DNA of 64,000 nt, from NCBI GenBank assembly GCA_024637045.1, contig JAGXFX010000011.1, forward strand, positions 1-64,000, read 5' to 3'. A program made the translations under genes and the position numbers. The stretch is from Soehngenia sp. (GTDB lineage: Bacteria > Bacillota > Clostridia > Tissierellales > Tissierellaceae). Below the pieces are notes generated by a model. It searched no databases, was not told the DNA's origin, and was given only the letters and a program-made list of their open reading frames with translations. Below are positions 7,680 through 17,911 of this stretch, one piece after another; the first letter of the stretch is position 1; the number at the start of each line of letters is the position of its first letter.

Positions 7680-9677
7680 TTAGTTTGTACTATTCTTTAA
7701 ATTTCTAGCGAACCATTCTAGAATCTCATTTAGTCTTCGCAGCCTACTCTGAGGTCTTCCTTCCCTTGAGAGGCCGTGACTTTCATTCTTAAAAACTACC
7801 ATTCGTGAATCCACACCGTGATACTTAAGTGCTGTATACATTTGAAGTCCTTCCGGAACCCCACAACGATAATCTTTATCTGAATGAATAAAAAGTGTTG
7901 GTGTTTCAACCTTATCTGCGTATTTCAGCGGTGAGTTATCCCAAAAGGCTGTATAATTGTCCCACGGAGTTGCACCTACTTGATCTTCTGCAAAGTAATA
8001 TCCAATATCAGATGTTCCAAAAAATGAGAACCAATTTGAAATACTCCTTTGTGAAACGGCAGCTTTGAACCTTTTGGTATGACCGATTATCCAGTTCGTC
8101 ATGTAACCCCCGTAAGATCCACCTGTGACTCCAATATTTTCCCTGTCAACTGATGGGAATGTTTCAAGGACCTTGTCTGTAAAGAGCATCAAGTCCTCAT
8201 AGTCTATGTGTCCATACTTTCCACGAATATCCGAGAATTCATCACCATAGCCATCGCTTCCTCTTGGATTCATATAGAATACAAAGTAACCCTGGTTGGC
8301 CCATAGTTGCATCTCATGGTGAAAGACTCCTCCAAAGACTGTTTTGGGACCGCCGTGTATGTGCAGGATGGCGGGGTATTTTTTGTCTTTATCGAAATCC
8401 ACAGGCTTAAGAACCCAGCCTATAAGGTTTGTCTCCTCGTTGTTGTATGAAAGTAGCATTGGAGTTGATAATTTTCTATTCTGGATTACCCAGTCGTTAT
8501 AGTTTGTCAATCTATGTTCCTGATCATCCAAGCTGTAAAGCTCCTGAAGGTAAAGATCTCTCATTCCGATAAATAGAATTTTATCCTCAGTTACATCGAA
8601 ATCATCCACAGAACCATCGTGGACACTTACTTGTTCATGGTTGCCATCAATAGATATTCTAAATAGATGACAGTTATAACCTTTTGTACTCACGAAGTAG
8701 AGGTAATCACCATCAACCTTGAAATTTCTGTTTCCTCCATATCGAGTGTCTGAATTCACCGAACTCCACAAGGATAAATTAGGCTCTGCAATTCGTACAA
8801 AGCTAAGACCTTCGTCCTCAGTAACAAAAACTCGCGGGTTTTCGTTGATTCCGAAGGTAACCATATCAGTTCCGACAAATATTATCCTGTCATCTATATA
8901 ATCTGCATAATAATAGTTGAAGTCTGAAATTGGTGAAATTTTTTCACAGGTAACTTCGGAGAGATTCAACTGATAGAGTTGGTTGCTGGTGCTCATTTTA
9001 TCTGTAAATGAAGAGGTTACAAGAAGCGCCTTGTCCTTGGATGGATGAACTGCAATGCTTTCTACATTTGTAAACTCATCAGTGACAGGCGTTAATTCTC
9101 CATTGCTGCTATCGAATATATAACAGCGAGTTCTTCTTTTGTTGGTGTGGTCTCCTCCGTCTGTCCAGAAAGGTATTTCATCCAGTACTTGAAACTCATT
9201 TTCCCTTTTAAGGTCTTTGATCTTCTTTTCAATTACATCTTCTTCAAGTCCCTGAACATCTCCGAGTCTCTTGTCAAACGATCCTAGAAGAAGGTACTTG
9301 TTGTCCTTTAAATACAAAATTTTTGAAACATCAAGGAACACATCGAAAGCTTTCGTGGCTTCACCACCGTTGAGGGAGATTTCATAAAAGCTTGTAAGTG
9401 GATAGCCGTTATCTTTTTTTTCTTTATCTTTCTTGTCCCGCAAGGATGGAAAAAGGAGTCTATCATTGCTTTTCCAGACAAATGATCCTTCCGAGTCGGT
9501 TGCGGTCAGCTGTCTAGCTCCATTTAGTTCGTCCCAAATAAATATATTTGAATTATATTTATTCTCCTCCTCGTCAGCAGTGTGTACCACAAATCCACAC
9601 GTTTTTCCATCAGGTGACAGTTCTGTCCCTGAGAGAAACCTAAATTTCGTCAAGTCCTCCGGTCTTAGATTCTCCAT
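7680..9677 (-). CDS. S9 (prolyl oligopeptidase) family serine peptidase
   Basis: A 665-residue acylaminoacyl-peptidase-like enzyme, probably cytosolic since no signal peptide is seen. The N-terminal 390 residues form a WD/beta-propeller-like domain (repeated LSPDGK and WKSNDRLLF-type blades). The C-terminal alpha/beta-hydrolase domain carries the nucleophile serine in GGSYGGYMTNW, an HGGP oxyanion segment, the acid in FIHSDKDYRCG and the catalytic His in ESHGLSREG. It cleaves short peptides or N-acylated residues. ATG 9677 is chosen because AAGGAGG lies 5-6 nt before it; a TTG at 9713 has no ribosome site. It overlaps the upstream minus-strand gene by 38 nt. Confidence 0.92.
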   Translation of the reverse strand: MENLRPEDLTKFRFLSGTELSPDGKTCGFVVHTADEEENKYNSNIFIWDELNGARQLTATDSEGSFVWKSNDRLLFPSLRDKKDKEKKDNGYPLTSFYEISLNGGEATKAFDVFLDVSKILYLKDNKYLLLGSFDKRLGDVQGLEEDVIEKKIKDLKRENEFQVLDEIPFWTDGGDHTNKRRTRCYIFDSSNGELTPVTDEFTNVESIAVHPSKDKALLVTSSFTDKMSTSNQLYQLNLSEVTCEKISPISDFNYYYADYIDDRIIFVGTDMVTFGINENPRVFVTEDEGLSFVRIAEPNLSLWSSVNSDTRYGGNRNFKVDGDYLYFVSTKGYNCHLFRISIDGNHEQVSVHDGSVDDFDVTEDKILFIGMRDLYLQELYSLDDQEHRLTNYNDWVIQNRKLSTPMLLSYNNEETNLIGWVLKPVDFDKDKKYPAILHIHGGPKTVFGGVFHHEMQLWANQGYFVFYMNPRGSDGYGDEFSDIRGKYGHIDYEDLMLFTDKVLETFPSVDRENIGVTGGSYGGYMTNWIIGHTKRFKAAVSQRSISNWFSFFGTSDIGYYFAEDQVGATPWDNYTAFWDNSPLKYADKVETPTLFIHSDKDYRCGVPEGLQMYTALKYHGVDSRMVVFKNESHGLSREGRPQSRLRRLNEILEWFARNLKNSTN

Positions 9678-11388
9678 AGCCTTCCTCCTTGTTTCTTTTA
9701 GTATATTGACCAATGTTGATTACTTTATTTTTTCTCGGCTTGCTCCAATCATCCAGGTGCGGAGCAATTACTCTTCCGGCTGAAGTGAATGATATAAGCT
9801 TATTAAAGCCTTCATTTGATAGTATACCCATAAATGTCATATATCTTATCAATAAATACAGATCATCTCTATCAATATCTTCCATAATTGGAAGATTCTC
9901 TCTGGTAACAGGTCCTTCTTCTAGTTTTTTAACAGATTGAAGAAGTATCTTCATAACATGTCTTGATTTTCTTGAGTCTATCTGAAGTAGTTCCTTGACG
10001 GTGTCTTGGCCCCAGAATCCTCGTAAATGAAGGGTTAGCTTATCCTCTTTTGACATACTAAGGTACTCTGAGGCATTACCCGTAACCGACAGAATGTTTT
10101 TTCTGATTTTCAGGATTTTAAGCCTAAGACCCATATTGAAGAAGAAATGTATAACCGGTTCCTTCATCTGTCCTGGTCGACTGAAGTATAAGGGGTATTC
10201 CTTTTCGAGAAAATCGATTACATTGTGTTGGTCTGACTTTTTGATATGCTGCTTCTTTTCTGTAAGCTGAAGTGGGTAGTCAAATACATATAGTAGAAAT
10301 CTGTCGAAATCATTGATATAGCTGCTTATTGAATCTGATTCAAACTCCCTCATCTGGAGAGACAACAATGGATCTTCCTGAGCCATGGTGTTTCTTTTTA
10401 ATATCTCCTTTAGAAAATGGAATCTTTGCTTGCTTATCATTAAGATTTCACTATAAGCTTCCTGATACTCATTTGAGATCTTTGACTTGTATCCAAGATA
10501 AGCCTTAAGAGTACTGACATAACTGTTGAATATCAGTCCTGATGTTACAAACTTCTCATAAATTGCATCGCTTAGCATATCTCTAACAGATACCTTGTCC
10601 AGGTCCTTGAAACTGTAGCCCTCCTCGCTTAGATAATACTCGTAAAGCTCAATCATATTTGTAAGATGCTTTTCTATTTCTGCAGAACTTTTTTTTGTGG
10701 AAAGATATTCCTCAAACTGGTCAAGTTCCTGATATATCGGGATTAAATCCTCACTTTGAGGGTCAAAGTACTTGTATGCACTTTGGTAAAAGAGATCATA
10801 GATTTTTAATGCGTCTTTTTTAAAGTACAACTTTGTACCTTCAATTCTTTGATTCTCATCCAATTTATTGAAATCCTTTAACAGAATTCTAATAAATGAG
10901 TGAATAACTGATTTAGGAACAAAACTTACCTCCCCGATCATACGACTTTTACCCAGGACAGTTCCGAGTCTTGAAAGAAGATAGTCATCCTCTTTAAGGA
11001 CATAGGAAACCTGTGGTTCAAGAAGCCTGTGTTCTTCTTGAGTGAGAACATCTGTGACGATGACATAGGGCTCTTCAAAAGATTTAATCTGGAATAGGGA
11101 AACGTATGAAGCTGTCTTTTCCCTTAAGATTTCAATCTCTTCAAGAGACATGCTATTATCATCGAGAATAAGTCTTTCTGCAAAAGTCATATCATCATTG
11201 TCTCTATAGTCACAGCAAAGCCAGATGTTGAAAGGAAGCTTTGCACTCTCCTCCTGGAGAAAAGGATATAATCCCAACATTCTATCGTATATATATTTGA
11301 TTTCTTCCTGATTGTTTATATATTTAATTAGTTTTTCAGTCGCCTTGTTTTCAAGCAATTGAAGTTTTTCATAATCTTTTGTTTTCAT
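9640..11388 (-). CDS. Hypothetical protein, 582 aa, unrecognised
   Basis: I do not recognise a family. The protein is mostly helical and charged (many Lys/Glu and Tyr/Phe), without signal peptide, membrane span, Cys clusters or nucleotide-binding motifs. The N-terminal 130 residues have acidic segments (DYRDNDDMTFAERLILDD). The C-terminus ends in a basic stretch (KPRKNKVINIGQYTKRNKE). The start is ATG 11388 with AGAAGGAGG upstream, rather than an in-frame ATG at 11415. The 38-nt overlap with the S9 peptidase downstream suggests translational coupling. Confidence 0.75.
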   Translation of the reverse strand: MKTKDYEKLQLLENKATEKLIKYINNQEEIKYIYDRMLGLYPFLQEESAKLPFNIWLCCDYRDNDDMTFAERLILDDNSMSLEEIEILREKTASYVSLFQIKSFEEPYVIVTDVLTQEEHRLLEPQVSYVLKEDDYLLSRLGTVLGKSRMIGEVSFVPKSVIHSFIRILLKDFNKLDENQRIEGTKLYFKKDALKIYDLFYQSAYKYFDPQSEDLIPIYQELDQFEEYLSTKKSSAEIEKHLTNMIELYEYYLSEEGYSFKDLDKVSVRDMLSDAIYEKFVTSGLIFNSYVSTLKAYLGYKSKISNEYQEAYSEILMISKQRFHFLKEILKRNTMAQEDPLLSLQMREFESDSISSYINDFDRFLLYVFDYPLQLTEKKQHIKKSDQHNVIDFLEKEYPLYFSRPGQMKEPVIHFFFNMGLRLKILKIRKNILSVTGNASEYLSMSKEDKLTLHLRGFWGQDTVKELLQIDSRKSRHVMKILLQSVKKLEEGPVTRENLPIMEDIDRDDLYLLIRYMTFMGILSNEGFNKLISFTSAGRVIAPHLDDWSKPRKNKVINIGQYTKRNKEEGYGESKTGGLDEI

Positions 11389-11556
11389 AAAAATCCTCCT
11401 TCTATAACACTGCAAACATTATACCTTAAGAAAGTATCATATACAATAAAACAGAAGAATTCAAAACTATTCTGAAATATTAACAATTTAAACCTGAAGT
11501 GAAAATGCAGACAAATTCGGGTATATTGTAGTTAGGAATAATAATGGAGGTGGATT

Positions 11557-13251
11557 ATGAAATTCGGAGATTATAAATACAATAGGCCTAAACTAGACAA
11601 CATGGAAAAGGAAGTTGAGGAGCTTTTAAAGGAGTTCAACAGATCAGAAAATCCACAAGGTCAAAGTAGTGCAATCGAGAAAATAACTGAAATAAGAAAC
11701 CATTTTGAGACCATGTATACCTTGGTCAGCATAAGACATTCAATAGACACAAGGGATTCCTTCTATGAAAAGGAACAGGAGTATATGGATGAGAACTCTC
11801 CCAGATACACAAATATGGTCACAAAGTTTTACAATTCACTTGTTTGTTCGCAATTTAAAGAGGAACTTGCAAAAGTCTGGGGTGAACAGATTTTTCGTCT
11901 GGCCGAACTACAGATAAAGACTTTCAGCGAAGAAATAATGGAAGATCTTGTTGTAGAGAACAAGCTTTCCACAAAATACGACAAGCTGGTTGCTGCCGCT
12001 GCAATACAATTTGAGGGACAAACAAGAAACTTAAGTCAGTTGAGACCATTTATGGAATCACCTGACAGAGAGATGAGGAAAAAAGCCTACAATGCATATA
12101 CTTCCTATTTTAGAGAGAACGAAGAGGAAATTGGAGATATATACGACCAGCTTGTAAAGATTAGAGACAAGATGGCAAAGAAACTGGGATATGAGAATTT
12201 TATTCAGATGGGCTATGACAGAATGTCAAGGTCAGACTACAATCACAACATGGTAAGAAATTTCAGAGACCAGGTTCTGCAAAGCGTAGTTCCATTAGCA
12301 AGTGAAATCAAAGATAGGCAGAAAAAGAGGCTCGGTTTGGAAGAGCTGACGTATTATGATGAACCCCTTCAGTTTTTAACGGGTAACGCCAATCCTAAGG
12401 GAGGACCGGAGTGGATTCTGGATAAGGGAATCAAGATGTACAGGGAGCTTTCAAGTGAAACAGGGGAATTTTTTGACTTTATGATCCAAGATGAGCTTCT
12501 GGATCTTCTTTCTAAGGAAGGAAAGAGAAGTGGAGGATACTGTACGGTTATACCTGACTATAAAGCACCGTTTATATTCTCAAACTTTAACGGTACAAGC
12601 GGTGATATCGATGTCCTGACACATGAGGCAGGTCATGCTTTCCAGACCTATATGAGCATGGACCTGGAGCTGCCTGAGTACAAGTTCCCAACACTTGAAG
12701 CCTGTGAAATACATTCAATGAGCATGGAATTTCTTACATGGCCATGGATGGAATCATTCTTTGGTGAAGGTGTGGATAAATATAAGTACAGCCATCTTGA
12801 AGGGGCAGTCAGTTTTCTTCCATATGGTGTAACTGTCGATGAGTTTCAACACGCAATCTACGAAAAGCCAAATCTTACACCTGATGAAAGAAAAGATGTG
12901 TGGCGTGATCTTGAGAAGAAATATCTTCCATTTAAGGACTACAGTGGAAACAGCTTCCTGGAAAGCGGAGGGTATTGGATGAGACAGGGTCATATATTCT
13001 CTAATCCATTCTATTATATAGACTACTGCCTTGCACAGGTTTGTGCGTTCCAGTTCTGGAGAAGAAGCTTAGAAGACAGAGAAAGTGCCTGGAAGGATTA
13101 TCTTGAGCTTTGTAAAGCAGGAGGAAGCAAGGCATTTACTGAGCTGGTCGATTTGGCAGGACTGAAGAATCCATTCCAGGGTGGAACGGTTCAATATGCA
13201 ATCAAACCAGTAAAGGATTTCCTCGAAAACATTGATGATACAGTACTATAA
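11557..13251 (+). CDS. M3-family oligoendopeptidase (PepF-like)
   Basis: A cytosolic zinc metallopeptidase of 564 residues that degrades medium-length peptides. The gluzincin motif HEAGH is at about residue 356 (LTHEAGHAFQTYMSMD), with the third zinc ligand Glu in the following TLEACEIHSMSMEF helix. The helical N-terminal 200 residues and the C-terminal GSxxFxELVxxAGL segment are typical of the PepF/M3B branch. ATG 11557 has AATGGAGGTGG upstream. It is divergent from the 582-aa gene. It is a single gene with a shared bidirectional terminator. Confidence 0.93.
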   Translation: MKFGDYKYNRPKLDNMEKEVEELLKEFNRSENPQGQSSAIEKITEIRNHFETMYTLVSIRHSIDTRDSFYEKEQEYMDENSPRYTNMVTKFYNSLVCSQFKEELAKVWGEQIFRLAELQIKTFSEEIMEDLVVENKLSTKYDKLVAAAAIQFEGQTRNLSQLRPFMESPDREMRKKAYNAYTSYFRENEEEIGDIYDQLVKIRDKMAKKLGYENFIQMGYDRMSRSDYNHNMVRNFRDQVLQSVVPLASEIKDRQKKRLGLEELTYYDEPLQFLTGNANPKGGPEWILDKGIKMYRELSSETGEFFDFMIQDELLDLLSKEGKRSGGYCTVIPDYKAPFIFSNFNGTSGDIDVLTHEAGHAFQTYMSMDLELPEYKFPTLEACEIHSMSMEFLTWPWMESFFGEGVDKYKYSHLEGAVSFLPYGVTVDEFQHAIYEKPNLTPDERKDVWRDLEKKYLPFKDYSGNSFLESGGYWMRQGHIFSNPFYYIDYCLAQVCAFQFWRRSLEDRESAWKDYLELCKAGGSKAFTELVDLAGLKNPFQGGTVQYAIKPVKDFLENIDDTVL

Positions 13252-13253
13252 TC

Positions 13254-13280
13254 AAAAAACCACCCGGCGGGTGGTTTTTT
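13254..13280. terminator. Bidirectional terminator M3 peptidase / exporter
   Basis: AAAAAACCACCC and GGGTGGTTTTTT flank a two-base loop. T-runs on both strands serve the two convergent genes. Confidence 0.9.
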
Positions 13281-13287
13281 AGTGGTT

Positions 13288-14184
13288 TTAGCTTGTTGCT
13301 TTTCTTTTTTCATGTTCCATCAGGAAAAGGATGTTTTTCAAGAGCCTTTGCAGGTGGTAATTAAAGATTATGTCGTTCTCTCTCATGATTGCTTTTTTCT
13401 CCCAAATTGGGGTCATTGAGTAGATATTTTGCAGCAGGTCCAGATTGTCAGGACTTATAATAGCGATATACTGCATCATCTGAAGAGCTGAAAGGTCGTT
13501 GTATATATCTTGAATAATCTTTATGGTGATCTCAGATTCAATCTTGTCTTTGTTTTTTACGATGTTGATTTTTGTTTCCTGCTGAATCAATTCCTGGAGT
13601 TGCTCAATCTTAACGAGTTCATCCTTGAAATCCAGAAGGTCAATTCTGTACTTCCCTACCACTAGTTTATAGGCTGAGATTTTTGCGTTTTCGAGCATTC
13701 TGTGCACAAAATTATTGAATAGTACATCGTTGTTTGGAGCCGCAACAAAATAGTTGACCAAAACTGCAATGACGATTCCTATAAATGTATCCAAAACCCT
13801 GCTTGTAGCGTATGGAGCCATTGCAAGTCCGTGGTTGTTGGATACTGCAAGAAAAACTATTGCTGAAAGTGAAATAGACTTTTTCCAGTCCAGAAGATTC
13901 AATATGTGGATAACAATTATAATTCCAAGACCCAGGAAAAATGGGTTTCGGGGCAAATAAAGGGCAAAAAGAAGTGCTACAATAGCGCCCATAACTGTCC
14001 CTAGCATTCTATTCTTGCCCATGACAAACGACTGCGATACCGAAGACTGCATGGTTGATATTGCACCAATACCTACAAACAAAGGTCCTTGAATATTGAA
14101 CAAATCCGCTATTAATAAACCTATGGCAACAGCTAGACCGGTTTTAATAGTTCTCATTCCGATCCTGTATTTTTTAAAATCCAT
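13288..14184 (-). CDS. Aromatic acid exporter family (ArAE_1/FUSC-like) membrane protein
   Basis: A 298-residue membrane protein with about five to six hydrophobic spans in the first 155 residues. The region YRIGMRTIKTGLAVAIGLL, the GAISTMQSSVSQSF turn and a NRMLGTVMGAIVALL helix are hallmarks of the ArAE_1/DUF939 family. A cytoplasmic helical domain fills the C-terminal half. Relatives are thought to export aromatic acids or cell-envelope-derived compounds; the substrate is unknown here. ATG 14184 has GAAGGAGA upstream; an in-frame ATG at 14214 does not. Confidence 0.85.
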   Translation of the reverse strand: MDFKKYRIGMRTIKTGLAVAIGLLIADLFNIQGPLFVGIGAISTMQSSVSQSFVMGKNRMLGTVMGAIVALLFALYLPRNPFFLGLGIIIVIHILNLLDWKKSISLSAIVFLAVSNNHGLAMAPYATSRVLDTFIGIVIAVLVNYFVAAPNNDVLFNNFVHRMLENAKISAYKLVVGKYRIDLLDFKDELVKIEQLQELIQQETKINIVKNKDKIESEITIKIIQDIYNDLSALQMMQYIAIISPDNLDLLQNIYSMTPIWEKKAIMRENDIIFNYHLQRLLKNILFLMEHEKRKATS

Positions 14185-14251
14185 AATTATTCTCCTTCGA
14201 TATATTCTATTCATTATACTCTAACCTAAAGCTTGTAAATTATCAAGAGGG

Positions 14252-14357
14252 TAATCCACAAAACAAAGCCCGATATGGGGCGTTTTCCACAGAGTTACCC
14301 ACAGTATCCACAGATAGTTATCAACTTATCCACAGGCAGAGGACTATTTTATCCACA
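14252..14357 (+). promoter_or_regulatory. Cluster of DnaA-box-like sites, same orientation
   Basis: Two perfect TTATCCACA boxes (14326-14334, 14349-14357) and four near matches: TAATCCACA 14252-14260, TTTTCCACA 14283-14291, TTACCCACA 14295-14303 and GTATCCACA 14304-14312. TTATCAAC lies at 14318-14325. All face the same way within about 105 bp of non-coding DNA upstream of hpf. There is no dnaA, dnaN, rnpA or rpmH nearby, so this is not the usual origin. Confidence 0.65.
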
Positions 14358-14409
14358 ATAATGGACCAATTGCAAATAGCTACATGGTAAATAATGGAAA
14401 CAAAAGAGT

Positions 14410-14439
14410 GTTTAATCACTGGTAGAGAGAGGGTATAAT
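14410..14439 (+). promoter_or_regulatory. hpf promoter, general-stress (SigB-like) sequence
   Basis: GTTTAA (14410-14415), a 15-bp spacer and GGGTAT (14431-14436) match the SigB consensus of Bacillus and relatives. The same region offers TATAAT (14434-14439) but no good sigma-A -35. hpf is SigB-controlled in Bacillus subtilis. Whether this organism has SigB is not visible here. Confidence 0.45.
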
Positions 14440-14486
14440 AGATACAAATAGTATAAGAGATTATACTAACGAAAGGAGCTGGGTTT

Positions 14487-15023
14487 ATGAAAATGAACTA
14501 TACTGGAAAAAATATGGAGGTAACTGACGCACTGAGGGACGTAACGGAGAAGAAACTGAGCAAGCTTGAGAAATATTTTCAATCTGATATCTCAGGTAAC
14601 GTTACATTCGGGACTGAAAAAAACAGGAAGATCATAGAGGTTACCATAAACCTTCCCGGCACAATTCTAAGGGCAGAGGAGTCCAGTGATGATATGTATG
14701 CATCAATTGACAGAACTGTTGATATTCTGGAGAGACAGGTTAGAAAGCATAAGACTAAGCTTCAGAAAAGGTATAGAAACAATGATACCATAAGATTCGA
14801 CAATATACCTGCCATGACTAAGGAAGAGGAAGAGGACAAACCAAAGCTTGTAAGAAGAAAGAGATTCGGTTTGAAGCCAATGTCATCTGAAGAAGCTATA
14901 CTCCAAATGGAGCTGCTAAGACATAATTTCTTCGTATTTATGGATGCGGACACTGAAGAAGTATCAGTTGTCTACAAGAGAAAGGATGGAAATTACGGAC
15001 TGATCGAACCTGATTTCAACTAA
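14487..15023 (+). CDS. hpf: Ribosome hibernation promoting factor, long form
   Basis: A 178-residue protein that binds 70S ribosomes and dimerises them to 100S particles in stationary phase or stress. Residues 1-100 form the S30AE/YfiA domain (MNYTGKNMEVTDALRDVTEKKLSKLEKYF). An acidic linker with KEEEEDK follows, then the C-terminal dimerisation domain (about 120-178) with RRKRFGLKPMSSEEAILQMELLRHNFFVF. That second domain defines the long form of Bacillota. The start is ATG 14487 with GAAAGGAGC upstream. It precedes secA, a common order in Bacillota, but has its own terminator. Confidence 0.96.
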   Translation: MKMNYTGKNMEVTDALRDVTEKKLSKLEKYFQSDISGNVTFGTEKNRKIIEVTINLPGTILRAEESSDDMYASIDRTVDILERQVRKHKTKLQKRYRNNDTIRFDNIPAMTKEEEEDKPKLVRRKRFGLKPMSSEEAILQMELLRHNFFVFMDADTEEVSVVYKRKDGNYGLIEPDFN

Positions 15024-15038
15024 ATTGCGGATATTTAA

Positions 15039-15062
15039 GCAGGGCTTAGGCCCTGCTTTTTT
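15039..15062 (+). terminator. Terminator of hpf
   Basis: GCAGGGC (15039-15045) pairs with GCCCTGC (15051-15057), followed by TTTTTT. Confidence 0.9.
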
Positions 15063-15065
15063 GAT

Positions 15066-15094
15066 TTGGCACTATTAACGATAAATGGTATAAT
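15066..15094 (+). promoter_or_regulatory. Promoter of secA
   Basis: TTGGCA (15066-15071), a 17-bp spacer and TATAAT (15089-15094), about 34 bases upstream of the secA ATG. Confidence 0.75.
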
Positions 15095-15127
15095 TAAATG
15101 ATGTTAATTTTGAGAGGATGATTAATA

Positions 15128-17881
15128 ATGGGACTATTTGACAAGGTTTTCGGAACCTATAGTGAGAGGGAATTAAAGAAGCTTGATAATATGGTGAATC
15201 AGATTCTATCCCTTGAGACAGAAATCCAGAACCTTAGCGATGATGCACTTAAGAATAAGACAAATGAGTTCAAGGATAGATTTGCAAACGGTGAAGGATT
15301 AAGTGATATACTGCCAGAGGCCTTTGCCGTTGTAAGAGAAGCTTCCTGGAGAGTACTTGGAATGAAACATTTCCCCGTACAGATATACGGAGGCATTATC
15401 CTTCATCAAGGGCGCATAGCTGAGATGAAAACTGGTGAAGGTAAGACTCTTGTGGCAACACTGCCTGCGTACTTGAATGCAATAACTGGCCTTGGAGTCC
15501 ATATAATTACAGTCAATGACTATCTGGCAACGCGTGACAGGCAATGGATGGGTAAAGTGTACGAATTTCTTGGACTGACAGTTGACTGTGTAGTTCACGG
15601 AATGAACAACAAAGACAAAAAAGAAGCTTACAAAGCGGATATTACTTATGGTACAAACAATGAATTCGGATTTGACTACCTAAGGGACAACATGGTCATT
15701 TACAAGGAAGAAATGGTTCAGAGAAATATCTACTATGCAATAGTGGATGAGGTTGACTCCATTCTTGTGGATGAGGCAAGAACTCCACTTATTATTTCAG
15801 GAAAAGGTGACAAGTCAACAAGCCTTTACCAGATGGCGGATTCCTTTGCAAAAACACTGTCCTACAGGAAGCTTGACCCAGAGGAGACAAAATCTGATCC
15901 ATTCAACAGGGAAATTAAGGAAGAAACAGTTGATTACCTTATCGATGAAAAGGCAAAGAGTATTGCTCTTACCGATAATGGAACCGCCAAAGCTGAAAAT
16001 TTCTTTGGAATTGAAAACCTGGCAGATGTTGAAAATATGGAGATAGCTCACCATATCAATCAAGCCGTGAAATCAAGAAGCATAATGAAAAATGATATCG
16101 ATTATGTGGTACAGGAGGGAGAAGTCATTATTGTAGATGAGTTCACCGGAAGACTTATGTATGGAAGAAGATATTCCAATGGATTACATCAGGCAATCGA
16201 GGCCAAGGAGGGACTTCATGTAAGAAGTGAGTCCAAGACTCTTGCAACCATAACCTTCCAGAACTATTTTAGAATGTATGATAAGCTCTCTGGTATGACA
16301 GGTACAGCAAAGACCGAAGAGGACGAATTTAGAGAAATCTACAACATGGATGTTATTGAGATTCCTACAAATAAACCGGTTATAAGAATTGACGAGGCTG
16401 ATAGTGTATATAAAACTGAAGCTGGAAAATTCAGGGCAGTTGTAGATGAGATAAAAGAAAAGCATGAAATTGGACAACCAATACTGGTTGGTACTATAAC
16501 AATAGAAAGGTCCGAGCTTCTTTCAAAGATGCTAAAAAAAGAGGGCATCAAGCATGAAGTCCTCAACGCCAAACAGCATGAAAGAGAGGCGGAGATTATA
16601 GCCCAGGCGGGTAGATTTGGTTCCGTTACCATTGCAACCAATATGGCTGGTAGAGGTACAGACATTGTACTTGGTGGTAATCCCGAGCATATGGCAAAGG
16701 ATGAAATGAAGAAGAAGGGTTATGAAGATGAAGTTCTTGCATATGTGGATGGATTCTTTGTAACGGATGACCAGGAAATTCTGGAAGCCAGAAAATTATA
16801 TCAGGATCTTATAAATAAGCATGAGAATGCGACAAAGAGCGAACATATGAAGGTAGTAGAAGCTGGTGGTCTTCATATAATAGGAACTGAAAGACACGAA
16901 TCAAGACGTATAGATAATCAGCTTAGAGGTAGATCCGGACGTCAGGGAGACCCTGGAAGCTCAAGGTTCTACATTTCATTGGAAGACGACCTTATGAGAC
17001 TTTTTGCAGGTGAAAGAATCAAAAGCATAATCGATGGCATGAATATGCCTGAAGATGAGCCTCTTGAGCATGCACTCTTGACAAAGACAATTGAAGGTGC
17101 TCAGAAAAAGGTTGAGGGAAACAACTTCTCAATACGTAAGCACGTTCTCCAGTATGACGATGTTATGAACAAGCAGAGAGAAATCATGTACGGAGAAAGA
17201 AGAAAGGTACTTGAAGGAGAAAATCTTAAGGATCATATCCAGGAAATGGTGAGAAATCTTGTTGTAACTAATGTTGATCTTTATACAAGAGGAGAAAAAT
17301 ATCCGGAGCAGTGGGACTTTGAAGGTCTTGAAACATACCTGATGAAACAGTTTGGATTCAAGCAGGGAATGTTTATTGGAATGGATATTGAGTCACTTAC
17401 AAAAGAAGACCTGATTGAAAAAACCATGACAAAAGCTGAGGAAGCTTACAAGGTCAAGGAAGCTGAATTTGGGGAAGAGCAGTTCAGGGAAGTTGAGAGA
17501 GTTGTGCTTCTTCAGGTTGTAGATAAAAAGTGGATGGATCACATTGATGCTATGGATCAGCTTAGACAGGGAATTGGCCTGAGAGCGTATGGTCAGCAGG
17601 ACCCTGTAAGAGCTTATCAGTCGGAAGGTTTTGATATGTTTGAGGAAATGACAAGGAGCATCTCGGAAGATACAGTCGGACTTCTATACCATGTGGTCAA
17701 GAACGAAAACATCGAGAGAAAAAGAGTGGCACAGCCTGTAAATGCAATTGCTCCAGGACAGGAACAGATTAACAAGACTGTTGTAAACAAGGAAAAGAAG
17801 ATCGGCAGAAACGACCCGTGTCCATGTGGAAGCGGCAAGAAATACAAGAAATGCCATGGAGATCCGACAAGACAACAGTAA
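15128..17881 (+). CDS. secA: Protein translocase ATPase SecA
   Basis: The motor of the Sec pathway, pushing unfolded preproteins through SecYEG with ATP. The 917 residues are long, as in SecA forms with a long C-terminal tail. Walker A lies in [11 protein letters not shown] near residue 105, and the DEAD-like box is [17 protein letters not shown] near 208. The peptide-binding and helicase 2 regions ([17 protein letters not shown]) are intact. The C-terminus carries the zinc-binding SEC-C motif [14 protein letters not shown] that binds SecB or ribosomes. ATG 15128 follows GAGAGGATG. prfB follows within 31 nt, so the two probably form one transcript. Confidence 0.97.
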   Translation: MGLFDKVFGTYSERELKKLDNMVNQILSLETEIQNLSDDALKNKTNEFKDRFANGEGLSDILPEAFAVVREASWRVLGMKHFPVQIYGGIILHQGRIAEMKTGEGKTLVATLPAYLNAITGLGVHIITVNDYLATRDRQWMGKVYEFLGLTVDCVVHGMNNKDKKEAYKADITYGTNNEFGFDYLRDNMVIYKEEMVQRNIYYAIVDEVDSILVDEARTPLIISGKGDKSTSLYQMADSFAKTLSYRKLDPEETKSDPFNREIKEETVDYLIDEKAKSIALTDNGTAKAENFFGIENLADVENMEIAHHINQAVKSRSIMKNDIDYVVQEGEVIIVDEFTGRLMYGRRYSNGLHQAIEAKEGLHVRSESKTLATITFQNYFRMYDKLSGMTGTAKTEEDEFREIYNMDVIEIPTNKPVIRIDEADSVYKTEAGKFRAVVDEIKEKHEIGQPILVGTITIERSELLSKMLKKEGIKHEVLNAKQHEREAEIIAQAGRFGSVTIATNMAGRGTDIVLGGNPEHMAKDEMKKKGYEDEVLAYVDGFFVTDDQEILEARKLYQDLINKHENATKSEHMKVVEAGGLHIIGTERHESRRIDNQLRGRSGRQGDPGSSRFYISLEDDLMRLFAGERIKSIIDGMNMPEDEPLEHALLTKTIEGAQKKVEGNNFSIRKHVLQYDDVMNKQREIMYGERRKVLEGENLKDHIQEMVRNLVVTNVDLYTRGEKYPEQWDFEGLETYLMKQFGFKQGMFIGMDIESLTKEDLIEKTMTKAEEAYKVKEAEFGEEQFREVERVVLLQVVDKKWMDHIDAMDQLRQGIGLRAYGQQDPVRAYQSEGFDMFEEMTRSISEDTVGLLYHVVKNENIERKRVAQPVNAIAPGQEQINKTVVNKEKKIGRNDPCPCGSGKKYKKCHGDPTRQQ

Positions 17882-17911
17882 TACTGTAGAATAATGAAGG
17901 GATGTGAGATT

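Noticed and set aside
14252-14357. Chromosomal origin of replication
   Set aside because: There is no dnaA, dnaN, rpmH or gyr gene near, no clear AT-rich unwinding region with 13-mers, and the flanks are ordinary genes. It is reported as a DnaA-box cluster only.
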